Source: a bacterium 210917-SL.2.15 (GTDB taxonomy: Bacteria > Bacillota > Clostridia > Oscillospirales > Oscillospiraceae). From it: DNA of 6,308 bases. Positions within the stretch are counted from its first letter, which is position 1. The number at the start of each line of letters is the position of its first letter. The stretch lies in the NCBI GenBank assembly GCA_020555605.1, contig JAJCJC010000032.1:1-6308 (forward strand), read 5' to 3'. The translations under genes and the position numbers were made by a program. Of the stretch, positions 1 through 6,308 are shown in pieces. The notes beneath the pieces were generated by a model. It was not told the origin of the DNA. It saw nothing but the letters and a program-made list of their open reading frames with translations, and did not search any database.

Positions 1-3000
1 TTTCCGTCTTTACGGTGAACTGGCCCGTCACATCGTTGCCAGCCGCGTCCTTTACCACCGCCGTACCCGTTACCTCTGCGGTGTAGGTCCCGGCGTCCGT
101 ACCCTTGGCCGAAGCCGTCAGGCCGGAGACGGTGTACTTGTTGCCCTCCAGCTCAAACTCCGTGCTCTTGAAGCCGGAAACGCTCTTTTCCGTGCCGTCA
201 TAAGTGTAGCTGCCGCCGTTGGCCTCCACCGTGATCTCGTACTTGGCCTCGCGGTCGGTCACCGTCAGGGTGCCGTTGGCTGTGGTGATGTTGTAGTTAT
301 CAGCCTTGGTGCCGTCCTTCAGGGTGTAGGTAAAGCTGTTGGGGCTGCTGCCCACCAGCGTCTGGCTGCCGGTGTAGCTGTAGTCCGCACCCTGGCCGTC
401 CACAAAGCCGTCGCCGGTGACCTTGACCTCGTGCTTCGTCAAAGCCGTGCCGTCGTACTGCTTCGTGGCGCTTCCCGAAGTGATGGTCACATCCCGCTTT
501 GTCACCGTCAAAGATCCGTTAACCCACGCAACATTTTTAAACGTTGCTGCCGTGGCGCCGGTATCTTTGTACACTATTTCTTTTGTGCCGGATATTGTGT
601 TATCGGATTCGCCGGCATCTGTCTGCGCGCCGGTCACATTGACATCATCGTTCAGTTTGAATTGAATTCCGTTTGCGGTGTAATAGCCATCCGTTCCTTT
701 GGTCAGTTCTTGGCCTGCATAGGAAACGGTGTAAGCATTATTGGTCAGTGCTGTCCCGTCGTAGACCTTCGTGCCGCTCGCGGCTTTTATTTCAAGCTTT
801 TTTGCATCTGTCTTTGCCCAGTATCCGTAGAGCGTGGTCGGTAACGTGATGGTAAAGCTTGTTACCGGCTCTCCTTCATACTCATTGTTTTTATACCAGC
901 CGTGGAAAGTATACTCATCCGTTCCTACCTTTAGCGTCTTGCCGTCTGTATAGGCGGTATCCACCGTAACTGTCGCATTCTTCGCGTAGGTGGTATTGTC
1001 CTTGGGAAGGGTTGCACCGGCAGGCGCGCCCAGCCACTGGTAGGTGACTTTCAGGTTTTTGACCGGGCGGATGAAGTAGGTCACTTCGTAGTTCGAGCCG
1101 CGGTCAAGGGTCAGATTTTCAGGAACCGGCTGACTTTCTCCCTCGCCATAAGTGGTTGTACTGTTTCCTTTCTTTACAGTTGCCTTGTATACTTCATAGC
1201 CATCGTCTACGGGTGCGCCGATATCCTTGATCTTACCATCGGTTCCGTACCACATGGTGCTGGATTTGGAGCCAATCTGCGTGCCGTTCTCGTCCATTTC
1301 CGTAATGGTGTACTGAACGCTGTTCGGCGCCCAGCCATAGTACTGTTCCGCACCCCAGTCCGCGCCTGCGATAACCGCATGGTCGCTTTGAAGCCTTACA
1401 AAGACCTGCTTATAATAGGAAACAAGCTGGTCGGTCGGCTTGATCTTCACCGCAGTGTTCGGATCGACTTTTGAGTAATAGTAGTAGTCCGTACCGTCAT
1501 ACATTACGGCAATGATTTCCGTTCCGGAATTGGTCTTATCATCTCCGTCCACACCTGTCTGGTGCTGTCCCTCGGGCAGTATCACCGATTTCCAGTAAAC
1601 ATAGTAGCGGCCTGTGTTACCGTCGCTTTTTCCCGTCTTTGGCACGCCATTTACGGCGAATACCGGCTTATTGACCTCGGTAAACGAAATGGTCATTTCG
1701 TCGGCGTTCACACCCGCACCTATAACCCTGGCATTTGTGCACCAGAACTCCGCTTTTAGAGTCGTGTTCTCAAGCGGCTTCGGTGTCACTGTGACATTGT
1801 ATTTTACATTCCCCACGGTAAGCGTTGTGCTGCCTTCGCTGAAGCCCGTAATCGCAACGGTGGTCTGGGCAGGAGTATAGTTCATAGGGGAGCCGAGAGG
1901 GTTGGAGTAGGTGTAAGGCAACAAAGTAATTCCCAACCCATTTCTCGTTCTGTAGAAAGTTCCTTCGTTATAATACAGTTTGGTCGCACGAGAAGATTGC
2001 GTCGTAGTTGTCCAACCATTACCGGATCTGCTGAGATAATGGCTCCCGTTCTGCAACCTATTGCTTGTCCAAGTCCACTGCGCGGCATTATCCACACTGT
2101 CCACAAACTGCCCGCTTGCGTTCAGATATTTGCCGTCCTTGGACTTAATGTAGTAGCTGCTGCCGTCTGTGACGCTTGTGACGCGCGTGGTGGCGGCATC
2201 CTGGCCGGATAATGTAACTGTTATCTTACCATTCGGATCTTCCGTATGGGTGTTATAGTTCGCACCTGTTATAGTCTCCGTCCTGGTTTGACCGACAGCA
2301 AGGGTTACGTCCTTTTCCAAAAAATCTGCTTTGGCAGTGACAGTGATCGGAATATTGTATTCTGTCGTTCCCGCAGCGGCCCGCGTCATCGGGCCTTCGG
2401 CTGTAACTGCAACGCGCAGTATTCCGGCTCCACCTTTCAGAGCAGTTACCGTAATATTATTATCGTTTACAGCAATGCGGAACACATCGGTGTTATCCAC
2501 AACATCCGCTTCAATTATTCCCTCGCCGGTATAGGTGAGCGTCTTTGTTTCATCTTGCGTAATGTTGAGGCCTGCCGTGGTGAGCGGTTCGCTCTCAACT
2601 GAATTTCCGGCCGTGGTTCCCACAGTAAACGGAAGGTCCTCCACTACCGGTTTTATCGTAAAGATATCACTGTTTTTTTCAGCAAAGGCCTTGATCTGTG
2701 CTTTGGTATTCTCTTCGCTATAGGTAAATCCCGGTTCATCGCACCACAGGCAGACCATTGCACCCACGAGTTTGCTCCGATCTACAGTTGAACCCATTAC
2801 GCTGGTCCATGGTGTTTTGCTGATTTGTTCTTTGACGTGATTAATATCTGACGCACCAGTTTTCAGCACATAATACCAGTCTCCGCTGGTATTCAGGATC
2901 TGAAAGCCGGCGTTTGCAAGATCTGCCGCCGGGGCCACGTTATATCCGCCCCAGCCGCTTGACCAGTAACTGACAATAATATCCCGGTTAATTTGGACAG

Positions 3001-3910
3001 GCTCTTGCCTGTTATACCGGATACCGTCATTGAAAGCGATCGGCGTCATTCCGGCGGTTTTGATCATTCCCGCAACGGCGTTAATATAGTTAATAAAGTC
3101 TTTATATTTACCGCTTGACGCCAGATTGCCGAAGCCCATGCCGCCGGATATAAATATGTCGTTTGCGTACTCATCCGCGCCCATATTGAAATAGGTGCAG
3201 CCTTGGTCAGCGAAATAGGTAATATACTTCTGCAAAAGGGCTTTTGTGAAGGCCACCGCCTCGGCTTTGGTCACATCGATGGTTCTGACGGAACCGCTAT
3301 AATCCAGATTGTTGTTCCCGGTCAGCGACTCAGCCGCATGCAATATCGCATCCATATGTCCCGGTGTGTTGACCAGCGGAATGATGGAGATGCCCTTGCT
3401 TTTGGCATAGGAGATGACATCGTTCATCTCCGTTTCGCTCAGCTCGCCGCTGCTTGCCGCGGTGTAGGCGTTATTCCCCGCCTTGATGGCATCCTTTACC
3501 GCATCGCTGGTAAAACTGTGCTCACTGCTTCCCGCCGCTCTTGCTTCCGGAGCGGCTGCGGGCATTTCCTCTGCGGGGGCTTCCTCCTCCATCAGGCGGA
3601 CGGCGGGCTCCTCCTCTTCAGCTTCGACGGCAGACGCTCCGATGCTGTATTTCAGCGACATGTCGTCCAGCAGGAAGCGCAGGCCGTCGTTGCCGACCGC
3701 CAGTTCCAGATAGTTGTAACCGTCCTGTGCCATTTCGTCGATGAGGTTCTTGATCTGCCGCTCAGAAAAATACTTTCTGCCGCAGTCCAGATGGAAGACC
3801 CGCATCGTCTCTCCCTGCCCAGCGCTGCCCGCCGCAAAAGCGGCTGTGGGAAGCAGGCCCAGCGTCATGACAAGGCTGAGCAGGATTGCAATCAATCGTT
3901 TCAGTTTCAT
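1..3910 (-). CDS. Secreted GH20 beta-N-acetylhexosaminidase-type surface protein, multidomain (3' part outside window)
   Basis: Reading down from the ATG at 3910 gives 1303 codons without a stop; the gene continues past base 1. The start is fixed by GGGGAGG seven bases upstream and by a signal peptide (residues 1-27: MKLKR, hydrophobic core, AAFA cleavage). Residues about 36-415 form a GH20 TIM barrel: GRKYFS at 45-50, GNDGLRFLLDD near 73-83, NTPGH at 181-185, and the acid pair D246-E247 in NMGADEYAND, the expected polarising Asp and general acid in substrate-assisted hydrolysis of terminal HexNAc. Tryptophans 316, 320, 345 and 389 could line the sugar pocket. Residues 92-130 are an acidic Glu/Ala/Pro insertion. 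Next come an Ig-like region (about 420-710) containing a ricin/fascin-like stretch (583-665), an unnamed region (716-952), a Listeria-Bacteroides-type repeat (953-1034, ending YGYWAKT) and three MBG/YDG modules (1037-1137, 1138-1219, 1220 onward). It probably acts on host or mucin glycans at the cell surface. The anchor, if any, lies outside the window. The GH20 assignment is firm; the exact substrate is unknown. Confidence 0.93.
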   Translation of the reverse strand, partial: MKLKRLIAILLSLVMTLGLLPTAAFAAGSAGQGETMRVFHLDCGRKYFSERQIKNLIDEMAQDGYNYLELAVGNDGLRFLLDDMSLKYSIGASAVEAEEEEPAVRLMEEEAPAEEMPAAAPEARAAGSSEHSFTSDAVKDAIKAGNNAYTAASSGELSETEMNDVISYAKSKGISIIPLVNTPGHMDAILHAAESLTGNNNLDYSGSVRTIDVTKAEAVAFTKALLQKYITYFADQGCTYFNMGADEYANDIFISGGMGFGNLASSGKYKDFINYINAVAGMIKTAGMTPIAFNDGIRYNRQEPVQINRDIIVSYWSSGWGGYNVAPAADLANAGFQILNTSGDWYYVLKTGASDINHVKEQISKTPWTSVMGSTVDRSKLVGAMVCLWCDEPGFTYSEENTKAQIKAFAEKNSDIFTIKPVVEDLPFTVGTTAGNSVESEPLTTAGLNITQDETKTLTYTGEGIIEADVVDNTDVFRIAVNDNNITVTALKGGAGILRVAVTAEGPMTRAAAGTTEYNIPITVTAKADFLEKDVTLAVGQTRTETITGANYNTHTEDPNGKITVTLSGQDAATTRVTSVTDGSSYYIKSKDGKYLNASGQFVDSVDNAAQWTWTSNRLQNGSHYLSRSGNGWTTTTQSSRATKLYYNEGTFYRTRNGLGITLLPYTYSNPLGSPMNYTPAQTTVAITGFSEGSTTLTVGNVKYNVTVTPKPLENTTLKAEFWCTNARVIGAGVNADEMTISFTEVNKPVFAVNGVPKTGKSDGNTGRYYVYWKSVILPEGQHQTGVDGDDKTNSGTEIIAVMYDGTDYYYYSKVDPNTAVKIKPTDQLVSYYKQVFVRLQSDHAVIAGADWGAEQYYGWAPNSVQYTITEMDENGTQIGSKSSTMWYGTDGKIKDIGAPVDDGYEVYKATVKKGNSTTTYGEGESQPVPENLTLDRGSNYEVTYFIRPVKNLKVTYQWLGAPAGATLPKDNTTYAKNATVTVDTAYTDGKTLKVGTDEYTFHGWYKNNEYEGEPVTSFTITLPTTLYGYWAKTDAKKLEIKAASGTKVYDGTALTNNAYTVSYAGQELTKGTDGYYTANGIQFKLNDDVNVTGAQTDAGESDNTISGTKEIVYKDTGATAATFKNVAWVNGSLTVTKRDVTITSGSATKQYDGTALTKHEVKVTGDGFVDGQGADYSYTGSQTLVGSSPNSFTYTLKDGTKADNYNITTANGTLTVTDREAKYEITVEANGGSYTYDGTEKSVSGFKSTEFELEGNKYTVSGLTASAKGTDAGTYTAEVTGTAVVKDAAGNDVTGQFTVKTE

Positions 3911-4008
3911 TGGTTTTCCTCCCCTTCTCTTTTGTCAGTCCGCTGCGGTACGCCGGGCGGGGAATTTACAGAGGGATATTCCCACTGCGGTGAAAACACC
4001 GTATCCAT
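3907..4008 (-). CDS. 33-codon leader ORF translationally overlapping the GH20 gene
   Basis: The ATG at 4008 has an AAAGGGAGG ribosome site seven bases upstream. The ORF encodes 33 residues starting MDTVFSPQWEYP and ending KREGEENQ. Its TGA (3909-3907) overlaps the ATG of the GH20 gene (3910-3908) in the classic ATGA arrangement, and the GH20 ribosome site lies inside its last codons. This geometry usually means translational coupling. No signal peptide, domain or regulatory amino-acid run is visible. It shares a reading frame with the recombinase upstream, and the frame is open from the recombinase stop to 3910, so chance openness must be considered. It lies outside the inverted repeats, so inversion would not disrupt it but would change what transcribes it. 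It could be a real coupling leader or a fortuitous ORF created by a purine-rich 5' UTR. Confidence 0.45.
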   Translation of the reverse strand: MDTVFSPQWEYPSVNSPPGVPQRTDKREGEENQ

Positions 4009-4042
4009 GATGAAGCCTCCCTTTCCTCTGGCACGCCGCCGG

Positions 4043-4070
4043 AAAATATTGTAATGGCCGCATGTGGCAA
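4043..4070 (-). promoter_or_regulatory. Candidate fixed promoter toward the GH20 gene, overlapping the left inversion site
   Basis: On the minus strand TTGCCA (4070-4065; five of six matches to TTGACA) is followed after 16 bases by TATTTT (4048-4043; four of six to TATAAT). An alternative -10, TACAAT (4054-4049), lies between them but has no good -35. The -35 falls within the 26-bp inversion site, on its non-moving half, so this promoter would exist in either orientation but could be covered by bound recombinase. The call rests on hexamer matches only. Confidence 0.3.
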
Positions 4071-4089
4071 AAGGTGTACTTTTTGGTAT
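4064..4089 (+). repeat. Left inversion (crossover) site, 26 bp
   Basis: The site reads as 12-bp half GTGGCAAAAGGT, central dinucleotide GT (4076-4077), and 12-bp half ACTTTTTGGTAT. Its two halves match each other as a dyad at 8 of 12 positions. The stretch 4071-4085 (AAGGTGTACTTTTTG) is a perfect inverted copy of 4206-4220. The 12+2+12 layout with a two-base non-palindromic core is the known architecture of Hin/Gin/Cin crossover sites. The assignment of this site to the adjacent recombinase is inferred. Confidence 0.75.
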
Positions 4090-4110
4090 TAACTTTAATA
4101 GTAATATTAC
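4083..4110 (+). promoter_or_regulatory. Candidate promoter in the invertible segment, opposite orientation
   Basis: TTGGTA (4083-4088) and TATTAC (4105-4110) are separated by 16 bases on the plus strand. As shown here it would transcribe away from the GH20 gene and antisense into the recombinase 3' end. After inversion it would point at the GH20 gene. Each hexamer matches consensus at four of six positions, so support is weak. Confidence 0.25.
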
Positions 4111-4131
4111 AGTAGCATGAATTCTGCCCAA
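4104..4131 (-). promoter_or_regulatory. Candidate promoter in the invertible segment, facing the GH20 gene
   Basis: On the minus strand TTGGGC (4131-4126) is followed after 16 bases by TAATAT (4109-4104), with a TG dinucleotide directly before the -10. Transcription would begin near 4097 and give a leader of roughly 90 nt before the 33-codon ORF. It lies wholly inside the predicted invertible segment, as expected for a phase switch, but its -35 matches consensus at only three of six bases. Confidence 0.35.
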
Positions 4132-4201
4132 GAGCAAGGCTTTTTTCACTTTTCCCAACGTACTTCGTGAGTTTCTCCTTCCTGCACAGTAAAATGGACA
4201 A

Positions 4202-4227
4202 CTATCAAAAAGTACACCTTGCGATAG
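4202..4227 (-). repeat. Right inversion (crossover) site, 26 bp
   Basis: On the plus strand the halves are CTATCAAAAAGT and ACCTTGCGATAG around core AC (4214-4215), the complement of the GT core in the left site, so the two sites are in inverted orientation. The outer arms CAACTATC (4199-4206) and GATAGTTG (4223-4230) are perfect complements, giving this site a stronger dyad than the left one. It matches the inverted left site at 19 of 26 positions, including 15 consecutive central bases. It begins seven bases after the recombinase stop codon. Confidence 0.75.
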
Positions 4228-4233
4228 TTGCCG

Positions 4234-5084
<851 letters not shown>

Positions 5085-5367
5085 ATTTACAATTCCCTCC
5101 TGTCTTTCTATGCGCTCTGTGGTGAAATGGTTTCGCCGGACGGCGATATCAGTTTGTCCCGCAGCGTCGATTTTTCATGTATGGCTTCCCGCTGGAAATG
5201 CCGCCTACGATGCGTTGGTCCTGGACGGTGCTTCCGGCTTTCACCGTTTGGTATGTGTTTGCATGAAACGGCGAACCATCACACCGGGCGGTAAACGCTG
5301 TTCGCGGATGGATAGCGCCCGATTCAACGGGAATAGACGCATGGAATGGAGACGGTTTTCGCCGTTT
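5085..5367. other. Gap without a recognisable gene; upstream region of the HTH-recombinase pair
   Basis: Both strands were read. Minus-strand frames give only short pieces (15, 33 and about 50 codons) without ribosome sites. One of them, ending DKLISPSGETISPQSA before a TAG near 5110, looks protein-like but has no start. A long plus-strand frame here (5110-5502) has no ribosome site and an implausible composition. The stretch must contain the promoter of the HTH-recombinase pair, but no convincing hexamer pair was found. It is probably decayed accessory DNA. Confidence 0.5.
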
Positions 5368-5520
5368 TCACATGCTTTGGTTTTGACAGCCGCTTTTGCC
5401 GCTCTCCCCGAACATCATTCCTGTCCGGGACTCCCACCCCGGCGTTTTATTCTCCTTGGCGCGCTCATCGTCACGAACTCCATATCGCTCACTTCCGTAT
5501 GAACATAAAAGCTCGCTCAT
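5368..5520 (-). CDS. 50-residue hypothetical ORF with a strong ribosome site
   Basis: The ATG at 5520 is preceded by GAGGAGGAG with a seven-base gap, about as strong a ribosome site as any in the window. The product begins MSELLCSYGSERYGVRDDE and continues with a charged, glycine-rich tail ending SGCQNQSM. It has two cysteines, no membrane segment and no domain I recognise. It runs away from the plus-strand XRE remnant, and its ribosome site lies directly against the point where that remnant's homology appears to begin (about 5537), suggesting a recombination junction. It could be a real small protein of a mobile element or the intact head of a truncated gene. Confidence 0.4.
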   Translation of the reverse strand: MSELLCSYGSERYGVRDDERAKENKTPGWESRTGMMFGESGKSGCQNQSM

Positions 5521-5536
5521 TTCGCTGCTCCTCCTC

Positions 5537-6024
5537 TTCCCACAAAATCTTGCGATGTTGCGGGTAGAAAAGGGGTTGACACTGGAACAGCTTTCCATAG
5601 AAACCGGGATTTCCAAGTCCGCCCTTGGCAAGTATGAGACAGACGCGCCCAAGGACATGAGCCCGTTCAACGTCGTTAAGCTGGCAAAGTTTTACGAAGT
5701 GTCCACGGACTATCTGCTGTGCGTGACGGAAAACAAAAATCACCCGGATACAGAGCTGGACGCTCTGCATCTGAGTGATGCCGCGGTGGACGTATTAAAG
5801 ACGGACAGGTTTAATCACCGGCTGCTGTCGGAGCTGATCTGCCACAAGGACTTCCGGCGCTTCATGCTGGGTTCGGTAGTGACTATGACAAGCTCAGCAG
5901 GGAGCAATTGGTCACCCTGATTGACATTCTCAAGTTGTCCAAACACATGAAAAGCCCCATCAGCCCGCGAGGAAGATCAAGACCGTATCAGCCTCACGGA
6001 AAGGGTAAGAAAAAACGCAGATAG
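5537..6024 (+). pseudogene. XRE-family transcriptional regulator, broken (start lost, internal deletion with frame change)
   Basis: From 5537 the frame encodes FPQNLAMLRVEKGLT, then an XRE helix-turn-helix (LEQLSIETGISKSALGKYE), SPFNVVKLAKFYEVSTDYLL and a downstream segment ending ELICHKDFRRFML. This is the N-terminal part of a regulator type common on Clostridia integrative elements. There is no ribosome site before the first in-frame ATG (5555); the bases there are pyrimidine-rich, and the frame continues upstream into unrelated sequence. After about 5868 the frame gives a short nonsense tail and stops at 5920. A different frame carries SDYDKLSREQLVTLIDIL through a basic tail GKGKKKRR to TAG at 6022-6024, which looks like the C-terminal end of the same type of protein. 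I infer a deletion joining N- and C-terminal parts out of frame. A shortened functional HTH protein starting at 5555 cannot be excluded. Confidence 0.6.
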
Positions 6025-6026
6025 AA

Positions 6027-6069
6027 AAAAGGCGTCATATCCAGCCAAAAGCTGAATATGACGCCTTTT
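6027..6069 (+). terminator. Strong bidirectional rho-independent terminator
   Basis: A 14-bp perfect stem (AAAAGGCGTCATAT at 6027-6040 with ATATGACGCCTTTT at 6056-6069) has an inner AGC/GCT pairing and a CAAAA loop. A-rich and T-rich flanks allow function on both strands. It begins three bases after the stop of the XRE remnant, so it is likely the original terminator of that gene. Confidence 0.9.
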
Positions 6070-6131
6070 CCGTTAACCAATCCCGTCTGACAGATACTCA
6101 TTTTGTAATTTTAGCTTAAACCTGTTTTACG

Positions 6132-6162
6132 AACACCTGCCTAAACGGCGAAGGTGTTTTTT
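6132..6162 (+). terminator. Rho-independent terminator
   Basis: AACACCT (6132-6138) pairs with AGGTGTT (6152-6158). GCC/GGC extend the stem across a small GA bulge, the loop is TAAAC, and a T-run continues to 6162 on the plus strand. Confidence 0.75.
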
Positions 6163-6201
6163 ATTTGAGTCTGTTGCATCCAACCATACAACTTTTGCCC
6201 T

Positions 6202-6231
6202 GCCCTACACGGTAAGTGTAGGGCTTTTTTT
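6202..6231 (+). terminator. Rho-independent terminator ahead of the tail-like gene
   Basis: GCCCTACAC (6202-6210) and GTGTAGGGC (6216-6224) form a perfect 9-bp stem with a GGTAA loop, followed by seven T on the plus strand. It lies 41 bases before the TTG start at 6273, so it either ends the upstream transcription unit or acts as an attenuator. A weak promoter-like pair (TTGAGT 6165-6170, TACAAC 6187-6192) lies between this and the previous terminator. Confidence 0.88.
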
Positions 6232-6272
6232 ACAAAAGCTCCGAAATTCGACTACAGAAGGGAGAAATCGAC

Positions 6273-6308
6273 TTGAAGTATACAGAACACTATCAACTGA
6301 ACCAATGG
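6273..6308 (+). CDS. N-terminus of a gene running off the right edge, possibly phage tail-associated
   Basis: A TTG codon at 6273 follows GAAGGGAG with an eight-base gap and opens a frame of 12 codons to the window end: (M)KYTEHYQLNQW. The TEHY.LNQW pattern is reminiscent of the first residues of tail or fibre-associated proteins in Firmicute prophages. With 12 residues this is only a suggestion. The start is supported by the ribosome site and by the terminator just upstream, which marks the beginning of a new unit. Confidence 0.5.
   Translation, partial: MKYTEHYQLNQW

Larger units (their letters stand above)
4078..4213. promoter_or_regulatory. Predicted invertible DNA segment (promoter switch), 136 bp
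   Basis: The segment lies between the central dinucleotides of two head-to-head 26-bp sites and directly downstream of a Hin-like serine recombinase gene. It contains no domain-bearing ORF, but it has an AT-rich core around the palindrome GTAATATTAC (4101-4110) with promoter-like hexamers in both directions. Strand exchange at oppositely oriented sites would flip it and so change the promoter facing the leader ORF and GH20 gene. No terminator separates the recombinase from the GH20 gene, so read-through could give some expression in either state. Which orientation is ON cannot be told from the sequence. Confidence 0.7.

Noticed and set aside
3203..4054. 283-codon plus-strand frame opposite the GH20 N-terminus
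   Set aside because: It is antisense to a clear GH20 domain with its signal peptide, and its composition is that of a reverse-frame shadow.
4126..4146. Possible terminator GCCCAAGAGCAAGGC plus T-run on the plus strand of the invertible segment
   Set aside because: Only a 3-bp stem can form, so it is too weak despite the six T that follow.
4199..4230. CAACTATC/GATAGTTG hairpin as recombinase terminator
   Set aside because: The arms are separated by a 16-base gap and no T-run follows on the minus strand. The dyad fits a recombinase crossover site better.
5321..5367. Tiny minus-strand ORF VKTAKTVSIPCVYSR overlapping the 50-residue ORF stop
   Set aside because: It has fifteen codons, no ribosome site and a chance-level overlap, so it cannot be supported as a gene.
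5110..5502. 130-codon plus-strand ORF
   Set aside because: It has no ribosome site (the upstream bases are the complement of a minus-strand ribosome site), no recognisable domain and an atypical composition.

Overview
The window looks like a moderately GC-rich gut Firmicute (Clostridia, Oscillospiraceae-like). This is inferred from the AGGAGG-type ribosome sites, the architecture of the surface glycosidase (GH20 plus Ig-like, Listeria-Bacteroides and MBG/YDG modules) and the style of the XRE-type regulator. No rRNA, tRNA or CRISPR array is visible.

Layout. Positions 1-3910 (minus strand) hold the first 1303 codons of a very large secreted GH20 beta-N-acetylhexosaminidase-type surface protein that runs off the left edge. 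A 33-codon leader ORF (4008-3907, minus) overlaps its start by four bases (ATGA). Next comes a non-coding control region (about 4009-4233). It carries two oppositely oriented, near-identical 26-bp sites, each 12+2+12 with internal dyad symmetry and sharing a 15-bp perfect inverted repeat. Immediately upstream, in the same orientation, are a Hin/Gin-type small serine recombinase (4854-4234) and a 71-residue HTH-like protein (5084-4869), spaced like one operon.

The main result is the predicted arrangement HTH protein - serine invertase - invertible 136-bp promoter segment - leader ORF - GH20 adhesin/glycosidase. This has the form of a self-contained phase-variation cassette that would switch a mucin- or glycan-directed surface enzyme. 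Invertible promoters next to recombinases are an established theme in gut bacteria. This particular Firmicute GH20 cassette is inferred here from sequence alone, and the active orientation cannot be decided by reading.

The right third is accessory and decayed: about 280 bp without a recognisable gene (5085-5367), a 50-residue minus-strand ORF with a very strong ribosome site (5520-5368), and a broken XRE regulator on the plus strand (5537-6024) that lacks its normal start and appears to have an internal deletion with a frame change. Three consecutive rho-independent terminators (6027-6231) follow. They separate this region from the first 12 codons of a new plus-strand gene with a TTG start (6273 onward), which resembles the N-terminus of phage tail-associated proteins.
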